This document shows positions 40,944-48,370 of a stretch of 51,164 nucleotides of DNA, one piece after another. Within the stretch, counting starts at the first letter, position 1; the number at the start of each line of letters is the position of its first letter. The notes beneath the pieces were generated by a model. That model was given only the letters and a program-made list of their open reading frames with translations. It was not told where the DNA came from and searched no databases. A program made the position numbers and the translations under genes. Source of the stretch: Dehalococcoidia bacterium (GTDB lineage Bacteria > Chloroflexota > Dehalococcoidia > CAUJGQ01); NCBI GenBank assembly GCA_035310145.1, contig DATGEL010000083.1, positions 1-51,164 on the forward strand. Direction: 5' to 3'.

Positions 40944-41237
40944 CGGTCTCTTGAGATGCGTGAGGCGATCGGTTCGCTACCGCCTGTCACTCGGCTGGGG
41001 CCGCTCGGGCGCCATGTCCGGCGACACCGCTCAACGCCGCGCGGCTTGCCTGCCGCCGCGGAACGTCCGCTCGACGCTCTCTCTATCCGTCTTAACGAGC
41101 ACGGTGCGGCGCTTTCGCGCATACGTTCCGGCGGCGCGGCCGGCCAGACGACCCGCGGCACCTGGTAAACGGCAGCCAGAGGCTGGCCGGCGTGGTGGAA
41201 CTCCGTGTTCGTGCTGGGGTGGGCGCGGCGGAGCGCG

Positions 41238-42491
41238 CTAGGCGGCTTTGGCGGCTTTGAAAATGACGACCGCGTTTTGGCCGCCGAAGCCGAAGCCGTT
41301 GGCCATCGCGGCGCGCACGGGCAGGCGGCGGGCCCGGAGCGGCACGTAGTCCAGGTCGCATTCCGGGTCGGGATTTTCCAGGTTCGCCGTGGGCGGCACG
41401 ATGCCTTCGACGATCGCGCGCGTGCAGACGAGCGCCGAGATGCCGCCCGCCGCGCCCAACAGGTGCCCCACCATCGACTTGGGCGAGCTGATCGCCAGAC
41501 GGTAGGCGTGCTCGCCGAAGACGCGCTTGATCGCCTGCGTCTCAGCCACGTCGTTCAGCGGCGTGCCGGTGCCGTGGGCGCAGACGTAGTCGATCTCTTC
41601 CGGCTGCATCTCCGCCGAGCGCAGCGCCCGCTGCATCGCCAGCGCGGCGCCCGCGCCGCTGGGTGCGGGCATGGTGATGTGGTAGGCATCGCCGGTAATC
41701 GCGCCGCCGGCGATCTCGGCGTACACACGGGCGCCGCGTCGCGCCGCCGCTGCCGCCCGTTCGGCCACCATCACCACCGCGCCTTCCCCCAGCACGAAGC
41801 CGTCGCGGTCGCGATCGAAGGGCCGGCTGGCTCGATGGGGCTCGTCGTTGCGGGTGGAGAGCGCCTGCATGTTGCCCAGCGCAGCGATCGCCAGCCGGTT
41901 GATACCCGCCTCGGTGCCGCCGCAGAGCACCGCGTCGGCCTCACCCCGTTGCAGCAGATGGAAGGCGTCGGTGTAGGCCTGGATGCTGCTGGCGCAGGCG
42001 GCGACGGAGGTGATCACCGGCCCGCGCAGGCCGAAGACGATCGAGGGCTGGCAGGCGGCCATGTTGGGCGCCATCAGCGGCACGTAGAAGGGGCTGACGC
42101 GGTTGGGGCCGCGCCGCTCCAGCACGATCGTCTCTTCCGTGGTTTCCAGATAGCCGCCGCCGCCGGTGTTGATCACGGCGCCGATCAGCTCGGCGTTCTC
42201 CTCGCTGACCGCCAGCGCGGCGTCGTCCAGCGCCATCTTCGCCGCGGCCACGGCGTACTGCGCGAAACGCCCCATGCGCTTCGCCGCCTTGAAGTCCATG
42301 TAGTCGCGCGGGTTGAAGCCGCGCACCTGCCCGCCGATGCGCACGGGCAAGTCGTCGGTCTCGATACCCTCCAGCCGCTCGATGCCCGACTCACCGGCGA
42401 GCAGCCGCCGCCAGGTCGTCTCGGCGTTCAGCGCCAGCGGCGTGACCGCACCGATGCCGGTGATGACGATGCGCTCGCCGTTCGCTGCCAC
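41238..42491 (-). CDS. fabF: Beta-ketoacyl-ACP synthase II
   Basis: 417 residues from GTG 42491, where IVITGIGAVTPLALNAETTW begins in the normal place. The Cys nucleophile is in TSVAACASSIQAY, and the two active-site His are in CAHGTGTPLNDVAET and KSMVGHLLGAAGG. It extends fatty acyl-ACP by two carbons in the cytoplasm. A longer frame to 42557 starts with an Arg/Ala stretch and is not favoured. PlsC is encoded next to it on the same strand, 96 bases upstream. Confidence 0.92.
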   Translation of the reverse strand: MAANGERIVITGIGAVTPLALNAETTWRRLLAGESGIERLEGIETDDLPVRIGGQVRGFNPRDYMDFKAAKRMGRFAQYAVAAAKMALDDAALAVSEENAELIGAVINTGGGGYLETTEETIVLERRGPNRVSPFYVPLMAPNMAACQPSIVFGLRGPVITSVAACASSIQAYTDAFHLLQRGEADAVLCGGTEAGINRLAIAALGNMQALSTRNDEPHRASRPFDRDRDGFVLGEGAVVMVAERAAAAARRGARVYAEIAGGAITGDAYHITMPAPSGAGAALAMQRALRSAEMQPEEIDYVCAHGTGTPLNDVAETQAIKRVFGEHAYRLAISSPKSMVGHLLGAAGGISALVCTRAIVEGIVPPTANLENPDPECDLDYVPLRARRLPVRAAMANGFGFGGQNAVVIFKAAKAA

Positions 42492-42587
42492 CTCGCACCT
42501 CGGCCGACGCCACGGGCGCTCTGCCGGCGCGGCGCGCGCCCGCGCCGCGCCCGGCACTCAGCATACGCCCCGGCCCGCCGGCGGCGA

Positions 42588-43391
42588 TCAGAACAGTGTC
42601 CGGTCGCTTTCAGCCGCGCGCTGCTCGTCGTGCGGCTGGCCGGCCAGCTTCGCCGTACCGTTGCGCGAACGCCGGCCATGCTCCGGCAGCAGCGGCTGGC
42701 CCGCCGCTCGCGCCGCTGCCGCCGCGGCGTAGTAGCCACGATACGCGGGCGGCAGCAAGGCGGCCACGTCCGTCATCACTTCGTCGGCGATGCCCTGCAG
42801 GCCGAGCCGGCGCACGTCGCCACGGCTGAAGCTGCGCGGCGTGCCGTAGCGCACGTGCAGGGGCCGGCGCCGGCCGCGCGGCCAGGGCCAGAGCCGCAGC
42901 CGCTCCGTGCCCCAGACCGCCACGGGCACCACCGGCACCGCGGCCCGCGCCGCCAGCGCGCCCACACCGGCCTTCGCCTGCAACAGCCGCGGCGTGATCA
43001 CACCATCGGGGTAGACGCCGATCACCTCGCCGGCCTTGAGCATGGTCAACGCCAGGCGCAGCCCCTCGCGGTCCGCGGGAATCGCCGCCATCAGCCGCCA
43101 GAAGCGGCCCAGCCAGCGCGACTGCATGCCCGCGGGCCGGGCGAGGAAGTGCAGCGTGCGGTGCAGGCGCAGGCCGATGGCGTAGCTGTCGGTGTTGTCG
43201 ACATGGTTGGCGACGATGATGTACGGCCCGGTGGCCGGCAGGTTCTCGAGGCCTTCGATGCAGAGCTGCGCCCAGGTGTGCAGCATCGCGGGCAGCACCG
43301 CGGCGAGCATCAGGCGGTAGAGCCAGGAGGGGCGGTAGGCGGCGGGGTCCGGTGCGGCGTCCTCATCCATCGACGGCCGACTATGCTCCAT
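42588..43391 (-). CDS. 1-acyl-glycerol-3-phosphate acyltransferase-like (PlsC family)
   Basis: 267 residues from ATG 43391. The acyltransferase motif H-x4-D is in VANHVDNTDSYAI, followed by the block GVYPDGVITPRLL (motif with Pro-Asp-Gly) and VPVVPVAVWGTERL. It transfers acyl groups to lysophospholipid in the membrane. A -10 box at 43433-43438 makes 43391 a sensible start; an ATG at 43370 is also possible. It is followed by fabF on the same strand, fitting a lipid operon. Confidence 0.85.
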   Translation of the reverse strand: MEHSRPSMDEDAAPDPAAYRPSWLYRLMLAAVLPAMLHTWAQLCIEGLENLPATGPYIIVANHVDNTDSYAIGLRLHRTLHFLARPAGMQSRWLGRFWRLMAAIPADREGLRLALTMLKAGEVIGVYPDGVITPRLLQAKAGVGALAARAAVPVVPVAVWGTERLRLWPWPRGRRRPLHVRYGTPRSFSRGDVRRLGLQGIADEVMTDVAALLPPAYRGYYAAAAAARAAGQPLLPEHGRRSRNGTAKLAGQPHDEQRAAESDRTLF

Positions 43392-43432
43392 CTGCGGCGC
43401 GATCACCGCGCGGTCTGCCAGCGGCAGCATCC

Positions 43433-43438
43433 AGTATA
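43433..43438 (-). promoter_or_regulatory. -10 box upstream of plsC
   Basis: TATACT on the minus strand, 41 bases before ATG 43391. No clear -35. Confidence 0.35.
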
Positions 43439-43602
43439 GCGCCGGGGCGCACGGAACTGGCCGCCAGGCGGCGGCCACCGCCGCGGCGATTGGCCGTTGA
43501 CGCCGCGCCGTCCGCGGTCATACCGTGGATGAACATCACCCCGTATGCTGGGTGGTGTCTCGCTGCGACGGCCGCCGCCCGGCGGCCCGAAGCAGAGGAG
43601 TG

Positions 43603-43752
43603 AAACGGGGCGGGGTGCAATTCCCCACCGGCGGTGACAGCCCGCGACCCTCCTGCTCAGCGCTGGGCGCATCGGCCCAGCCCGGAAACCGCGGGAGGCT
43701 GACCCGGCGCAACTCCGGGGCCGACGGTGACAGTCCGGATGGGAGAGAACGG
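43603..43752 (+). promoter_or_regulatory. FMN riboswitch (RFN element)
   Basis: The conserved RFN sequence is legible: GGGCGGGGTGCAATTCCCC, CACCGGCGGTGACAGCCCGC, then a variable hairpin, CCGGCGCAACTCCGG, and GGCCGACGGTGACAGTCCGG ending in GATGGGAGAGAACG. It binds FMN and lowers expression of the riboflavin gene 250 bases downstream (44001). The long leader between (43753-44000) must hold the expression platform. Confidence 0.93.
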
Positions 43753-43768
43753 CGAACCGGACTCGTCA

Positions 43769-43796
43769 GGGATTAGGGAATGGGGAAGAGGGCATA
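43769..43796. repeat. Heptamer-periodic run in the riboflavin leader
   Basis: GGGATTA GGGAATG GGGAAGA GGGCATA follow each other with exact 7-nt spacing just after the aptamer. A partial complement lies near 43830-43870. The element may be part of the leader's folding. Confidence 0.5.
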
Positions 43797-44000
43797 GAAA
43801 GGCGGGCGCGAGCGCGGCGCCTTGTCCAATGCCCCTCGGCTTCCTGGTCCAGTTCCCGTCCCCAACGCCGTGCGGTCCGGTGTCTGCTTCCCGCTGCATG
43901 CGCGGGAAGCCCTTTCTCCCCGGCTCCCGGCTCAGGTATGGCGCGCGGTGGCGCGCGTTCTTGAGAGCCGGCCGCGCGGCGGCCGGTCGGGAGGTTCAGG

Positions 44001-45242
44001 GTGTACAGCGGACTCATCTCGGAACTCGGCATCGTGGAAACGGGGCGCGAAACGGAGGAAGGGCTCCTTCTGACCGTGCTCGCGCCGGAAACGGCGGCGC
44101 GGCTGCGGCCGATGGGCTCGGTCGCCGTCGCCGGCGCCTGCCTCACCGTGCTCGCCTGCGACGGCGAGCGCTTCGGCGTGCTCGTCGGCGCGGAGTCGGC
44201 GGCGCGTACGACGCTGCGGCCGCCGCTCGACGGCCGGCGCGTCAACCTCGAGCTGCCGCTACGCGCCGGCGACCCGCTCGACGGGCACCTGGTGCAGGGG
44301 CACGTGGACGGCATGGCGGCGGTCGTCTCGCGGCGGCGCGAGGGCGGCGTGGAGTACGTCTGGTTCCGGCCCAACAAGCGGTTGCTGCGGGCGATTGTGC
44401 CCAAGGGCTCCATTGCCGTGGACGGCGTCAGCCTCACCGTGGTGGAGATCAACAAGGGCGCCTTCTCCGTCGCCCTGATCCCGGAGACGTTGCGCCGCAC
44501 CACGCTGGCCGGCCTGCAGGCGGGCGATCGCGTGAACGTCGAAACCGATGTGCTGCCGAAATACGTGCAGCGCTTCGGCCACGCGCCGCGACCGGCGCTC
44601 GCCTGGGCGGGGTTGCGCCGCGGCCGCGAAGCCGTGGAGATGGCGATCGCCGCGATCGCGGCCGGCGGAAAGGTGATCGTCTGGGATCCGGCGCGCGAGG
44701 GCGAGGGCGACGTGATCATGGCCGCCGATCGCGTCTCACCGGCCGACATCAACTTCATGATGACCCACGTGCGCGGCCTGCTCTGTACGCCGATGGACGC
44801 GGCGCTGCTGGCGCGGCTGGGCATCGAGCGCATGCCCGGCGCCGGCGATCACCACGGCACCGCCTTCATGGTGACCGTGGACGCGGCCGAAGGCACCACG
44901 ACCGGTATTCCCGCCAGCGAACGGGCGCACACGCTGCGGCTGCTCGCCAGCCCCGCCGCGCGGCCCGAGTCGTTCGTGCGGCCGGGGCACGTCTTTCCGC
45001 TGGCGGCGCATCCGCGCGGGCTGGCGGCGCGCCAGGGTCACACCGAGGCAGCCGTAGCGCTGGCACGCTGGGCGGGACGCCCTCCCGTGGCGCTCTGCTG
45101 CGAAGTCGCCGCCGCCGACGGCGAGATGGCGCGGCTGCCGGAGCTGGAGTGGTTCGCCGCCGAGCACGGCCTGCCGCTGGTCGCCATCGAAGACCTGGTC
45201 GAGTACGCCCGCGCCGAGGCAGGCGCCGCCGCCCTCGGCTGA
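44001..45242 (+). CDS. ribE-ribB: Fusion: riboflavin synthase alpha (RibE) + 3,4-dihydroxybutanone-4-P synthase (RibB)
   Basis: 413 residues. RibE fills 1-197 with two lumazine-binding repeats (GHLVQGHVDGM and KGSIAVDGVSLTV). RibB fills 205-413: WDPAREGEGDVIMAADRVSP is the variant of the DDEDRENEGD loop, then THVRGLLCTPM, HHGTAFMVTVDAAEG, RPGHVFPLAAHPRG and GHTEAAVALARWAG. RibB makes the four-carbon unit from ribulose-5-phosphate; RibE makes riboflavin from two lumazines. No stop separates them. GTG 44001 has GGGAGG seven bases upstream. Controlled by the FMN riboswitch. RibB has Ala and Gly where the loop usually has acids, so activity of that half should be verified. Confidence 0.9.
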   Translation: MYSGLISELGIVETGRETEEGLLLTVLAPETAARLRPMGSVAVAGACLTVLACDGERFGVLVGAESAARTTLRPPLDGRRVNLELPLRAGDPLDGHLVQGHVDGMAAVVSRRREGGVEYVWFRPNKRLLRAIVPKGSIAVDGVSLTVVEINKGAFSVALIPETLRRTTLAGLQAGDRVNVETDVLPKYVQRFGHAPRPALAWAGLRRGREAVEMAIAAIAAGGKVIVWDPAREGEGDVIMAADRVSPADINFMMTHVRGLLCTPMDAALLARLGIERMPGAGDHHGTAFMVTVDAAEGTTTGIPASERAHTLRLLASPAARPESFVRPGHVFPLAAHPRGLAARQGHTEAAVALARWAGRPPVALCCEVAAADGEMARLPELEWFAAEHGLPLVAIEDLVEYARAEAGAAALG

Positions 45243-45307
45243 TCGGTTCGCAGGCTCGCCGCGCTCCGGTGTACCGGCGCGGCCGGTGCGTGGCCGCGCG
45301 GCCGCGG

Positions 45308-45313
45308 TATACT
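45308..45313 (+). promoter_or_regulatory. -10 box before the LLM gene
   Basis: TATACT, 47 bases before GTG 45361. The surrounding gap 45243-45360 is GC-rich apart from this. Confidence 0.35.
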
Positions 45314-45360
45314 GCGCTGCGGCCGCGCGGCGCGCGAGCCTGTCTTCCGGAGGGCCGAGC

Positions 45361-46329
45361 GTGGAGATCTCCTGCGCCTTCGCCACAAGCCTCGATACGC
45401 CCGCGCACATCGTCCTGGCAGAGCAGTTGGGCTATCGCCGCGCCTGGTGCTACGATTCGCCGGCACTCTATCCCGATGTGTGGATGACGCTGGCGCTGGC
45501 AGCGGCGCGCACCAGCCGCATCGGCCTCGGCCCCGGCGTGCTGATCCCCAGCCTGCGCCACCCAATGGCGAACGCGTCGGCGATCGCCACGCTCGCGGCA
45601 TTGGCGCCGGGGCGAGTGGTCGTGGCCGTCGGCTCCGGCTTCACCGGCCGGCTGACGCTGGGGCAACGGCCGCTGAAGTGGTCGTTCGTGGCGGCCTACC
45701 TGCGTGCCCTGCGCGGCCTGCTGCGCGGCGAAGCCGTCGAATGGGACGGCGCGATGATGCAGATGCTGCAGCCCGCCGGCTTCGCGCCGACACGGCCGAT
45801 TGCGGTTCCACTGCTGATCGGCGCCGGCGGGCCGAAGGGCGTCGCGGTCGCACAGCAGCTGGGCGACGGCATCTTCATCAGCGCCACGCGGGATGCCAGA
45901 TTTGCGGCGGCCTGGGTGGCCCGGCTCGCCGTAGGCACCGTGCTGGAGCCGGGCGAAGACCCGGGATCGGCGCGCGTGCTGGCCGCCGCGGGCCACGGCG
46001 CCGCCGTCGCCTATCACGGCGCCTACGAACGGGGCGGCGTCGAGGCGTTGCCCGGCGGCGCCGCCTGGCGCGCGCAGATCGAGCGCGTACCGGCGCGCAC
46101 GCGCCACCTTGCCGTTCACGAAGGGCACCTGATCGCGCCGAATGCGACCGACCGTACGGTGCTGAACGGCGCGGTGCTGGCCCGCTACGGCGGCGCCCTG
46201 GACGCCGCGGCCTGGCGCGAGCGGCTGGCGCGCTGGCAGCAGGAGGGCACCACGGAGGTCGCCTACCAGCCCGCCGGACCGGACATCCCGCGCGAGTTGG
46301 CCGCCTTCGCCCGCATGGCCGGGCTCTGA
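45361..46329 (+). CDS. LLM-class flavin-dependent oxidoreductase
   Basis: 322 residues starting at GTG 45361, with GGAGGG six bases upstream. EISCAFATSLDTPAHIVLAEQ, AWCYDSPALYPDVWMTLALAA and RIGLGPGVLIPSLRHPM resemble the F420/FMN-dependent luciferase-like family, but the usual N-terminal FLP block is shortened. It follows the riboflavin fusion gene by 118 bases on the same strand, matching a link to flavin supply. Substrate unknown. Confidence 0.85.
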   Translation: MEISCAFATSLDTPAHIVLAEQLGYRRAWCYDSPALYPDVWMTLALAAARTSRIGLGPGVLIPSLRHPMANASAIATLAALAPGRVVVAVGSGFTGRLTLGQRPLKWSFVAAYLRALRGLLRGEAVEWDGAMMQMLQPAGFAPTRPIAVPLLIGAGGPKGVAVAQQLGDGIFISATRDARFAAAWVARLAVGTVLEPGEDPGSARVLAAAGHGAAVAYHGAYERGGVEALPGGAAWRAQIERVPARTRHLAVHEGHLIAPNATDRTVLNGAVLARYGGALDAAAWRERLARWQQEGTTEVAYQPAGPDIPRELAAFARMAGL

Positions 46330-46382
46330 TGTGAAGCCAGACGGTTATGTTTTGGGGCGATTATTGTTCGCCATCCGGTCGC

Positions 46383-46411
46383 TTGACGCGCTTACAGCGC
46401 AGGATTAGATT
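46383..46411 (+). promoter_or_regulatory. Sigma-70-type promoter for mscL
   Basis: TTGACG (46383-46388), 17-nt spacer, TAGATT (46406-46411). The best consensus-like promoter in the window, 41 bases before the mscL start. Confidence 0.55.
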
Positions 46412-46452
46412 ACCGGCACACTGACCCCACCCCGCCGTGAGGGAGGCAGGCG

Positions 46453-46860
46453 ATGAGCGGTTTCAAGCAATTCCTGTTGCGTGGCAATCTGATCGATCTG
46501 GCGATCGCCGTGGTCATCGGCGTAGCGTTTGGCGCCGTCATCAAGGCGCTCGTCGAAGACCTGATCACGCCGTTGATCGCCGCGATCGGCGGCAATCCGG
46601 ACTTTGGCAACCTCACATTTACGATCAACAAGAGCCATTTCAAGTACGGCGATTTCATCAACGCCATCATCACGTTTGTGATCATCGCCGCCGTGATCTA
46701 CTTCCTCGTCTTCCTGCCGGTCAATGCGCTGATTCAGCGCTCGCGCCGCGAGCCGCCCGTCGATCCGACGACGAAGAAGTGCCCCGAGTGCCTGAGCGAG
46801 GTGCCGGTCGACGCGCGGCGCTGCGCCTTCTGCACGTCGGCACTCACGTCGGCGGCGTAG
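46453..46860 (+). CDS. mscL: Large-conductance mechanosensitive channel with C-terminal zinc ribbon
   Basis: 135 residues. The MscL core is normal: FKQFLLRGNLIDLAIAVVIG (cytoplasmic helix and TM1), IKALVEDLITPLIA, and TM2 near 72-95 (INAIITFVIIAAVIYFLVF). It opens under membrane tension to release solutes. Instead of the usual charged C-terminal bundle alone, residues 108-127 form a CPEC...CAFC zinc ribbon. GGGAGG precedes the ATG. A 12-bp hairpin terminator follows in the same gap. Confidence 0.93.
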   Translation: MSGFKQFLLRGNLIDLAIAVVIGVAFGAVIKALVEDLITPLIAAIGGNPDFGNLTFTINKSHFKYGDFINAIITFVIIAAVIYFLVFLPVNALIQRSRREPPVDPTTKKCPECLSEVPVDARRCAFCTSALTSAA

Positions 46861-47036
46861 CAGGCGCCTCGGCCCGCTTTATCCTCCGTTCTTCTTCTCG
46901 CCCATCCACAACGGGCGGCGGGACCGCGCGACGTTAACGGCCTGATTGGGGAGAAGGCGCCGATCACGGCGAGGAGACGAGCGCACCCGCGATCGCCGTA
47001 TCCCGGCTTCATAACCCACAATCCCTACCCTCTCGC

Positions 47037-47067
47037 AACTGCCGCCGGTGTTACGCCGGCGGCAGTT
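47037..47067 (+). terminator. Strong hairpin downstream of mscL
   Basis: AACTGCCGCCGG and CCGGCGGCAGTT form a perfect 12-bp stem with a TGTTACG loop, followed by TCC. The gap 46861-47103 contains no other supported feature. Confidence 0.65.
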
Positions 47068-47103
47068 TCCCGTTGTCAGCGGTAAACACCATGGAGCTGC
47101 GCT

Positions 47104-47559
47104 GTGCCGGACGGACAACCGCTCGCCTCATCCGCCCCTGGGCCGATGGCAACCCGGCCGCGGCGAAACATGATGGAGACACTCGGCTATCGCCTGCTGG
47201 CGGCGGATGCAGAGCACGCCGTCGCCGAGCTGCCCTTCAGCGACGCGACGGCGCAGCTTACGGGGCTGTTCCACACCGGCGCCTTGCTCGCCCTGGCCGA
47301 CAGCACCGCCACGTATCTCTGCCTGCAGAACGTCTATCCCGGCGGTGCGATCGACGATCCGGCCCGCTTTCCCCTCGCCATCCAGATCAGCGCCAACCTG
47401 GTGCGCAACACCAATCGCGGTAGCGCCTTCGCCGAGGCGCGGCTGCGCCACCGCGGCCGCACGACGCTGGTGGTGGAAACCCACGTGCGCGACGGCGAGG
47501 ACCGCACCCTGGCGATCGTGACCACCACGCACCTCGTGCTCGGGTCGCCGGCAAGCTGA
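47104..47559 (+). CDS. PaaI-like hotdog-fold thioesterase
   Basis: 151 residues. The hotdog core begins after a 20-residue N-terminal stretch: LFHTGALLALADSTATYLCLQN carries the H-x-G and acidic active-site helix of PaaI-type thioesterases, and RGRTTLVVETHVRDGEDRTLAIVTTTHLVL is the central sheet. It hydrolyses acyl-CoA thioesters. GTG 47104 has GGAG seven bases upstream; an ATG at 47170 (MMETLGY) is an alternative. Confidence 0.8.
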   Translation: MPDGQPLASSAPGPMATRPRRNMMETLGYRLLAADAEHAVAELPFSDATAQLTGLFHTGALLALADSTATYLCLQNVYPGGAIDDPARFPLAIQISANLVRNTNRGSAFAEARLRHRGRTTLVVETHVRDGEDRTLAIVTTTHLVLGSPAS

Positions 47560-47782
47560 GGGCGATCGCGCCCCCGCGGCGCGCTCCCGCAGACCGGCGG
47601 ACGATTCGGTAAAGTCCGCCGCCAGCGACTCGATATCTGCTTCAGCGGTGGATTGGCAGCATCCTGTCTGCCCGTCAAAGTATCAATTCAGTAACGCCAA
47701 TACGGAAACTGATACAGCTATCGATCCATTACCTGGCTACGCGTGAAGCCGCCGGGGGCGGCGCCCATTTCAAAGCGCATCG

Positions 47783-47869
47783 ATAAAGGCACACCCGGCG
47801 AAAGCCGGGGCCGCAAAGCCATGGGCCTTCCCTCCCGCCGGCGCGGGGGCACGGTTGCCAGGCCGCCGA
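47783..47869 (+). promoter_or_regulatory. Class-I cyclic-di-GMP riboswitch (GEMM-I)
   Basis: The aptamer signature is readable: GGCACACCCGGCGAAAGCCG with the GAAA tetraloop stem, CCGCAAAGCCATGGGCCTTC, the second stem GCCGGCGCGGGGGC, and ACGGTTGCCAGGCCGCC as the closing strand. The GCAAAGCC block and the following GGCC match the GEMM-I consensus. It ends 30 bases before GTG 47899. It should sense c-di-GMP and control the secreted protein and HD-GYP operon. The upstream gap 47560-47782 holds no gene I can support. Confidence 0.8.
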
Positions 47870-47898
47870 ACGCGATCGCTTTCGTGGAGGTAGCCCTG

Positions 47899-48369
47899 GT
47901 GTTTCGTATTGCTTCGGTCCTCGCCGTCGCCCTCGTGGCCGCCGGCATCGCCGCCGCCGCGCCGCACGGGCACGCCCGGGCGTTTGAAGCCTGGTGCTCC
48001 GACGACCCGGTCATCTCCGTCAACGGCAACCTGGTCGATCTGCAGGTGCAGATGCCCGTCACGAACCTGCTGACGATGCGCACGACCACGCTCACGATCG
48101 TGGTCCCGCGTAACGTCGGCGGCGCCGTCGTCGTGGACGATATCAGCGCCTTCCCCATGCACACGACCATCTCGGCCACCGGCCCGAAGTGGAGCGGTCA
48201 CGGCGCGGTGCCGATCACGATCGACGCCTACGTGAGCGCCTCCAGCTCCTACACCACGCAGGTGGTGGCCACGCCGGTGCTGAATGTCTCCAACCTGCTG
48301 GGCTCGCCGTCGAGCACGTCTGGCTGGACGAACAGCCTCATTGCGCTGCAGATAAGCGTGGGCCGTTAA
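47899..48369 (+). CDS. Small secreted protein under c-di-GMP riboswitch control
   Basis: 156 residues from GTG 47899, with GGAGG eight bases upstream. Residues 1-28 form a signal peptide (RIASVLAVALVAAGIAAAAPH). The mature part is all-beta, rich in Thr, Ser and Val, with repeats of VQMPVTNLL, TLTIVVPRNV and ITIDAYVSASSSY. One Cys near the mature N-terminus. No family recognised; an adhesin, sheath or matrix protein is plausible because GEMM-I riboswitches often control such proteins, but this is inference. The longer frame upstream runs through the riboswitch and is rejected. Confidence 0.7.
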   Translation: MFRIASVLAVALVAAGIAAAAPHGHARAFEAWCSDDPVISVNGNLVDLQVQMPVTNLLTMRTTTLTIVVPRNVGGAVVVDDISAFPMHTTISATGPKWSGHGAVPITIDAYVSASSSYTTQVVATPVLNVSNLLGSPSSTSGWTNSLIALQISVGR

Positions 48370-48370
48370 G

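Noticed and set aside
41205-43439. 744-residue frame antisense to fabF and plsC
   Set aside because: Composition (Arg, His, Gln, Ala) and lack of any motif show it is a shadow of the two conserved minus-strand genes.
47743-47898. N-terminal extension of the secreted protein
   Set aside because: It would translate the c-di-GMP aptamer; the GTG at 47899 has a good ribosome-binding site and begins directly with a signal peptide.
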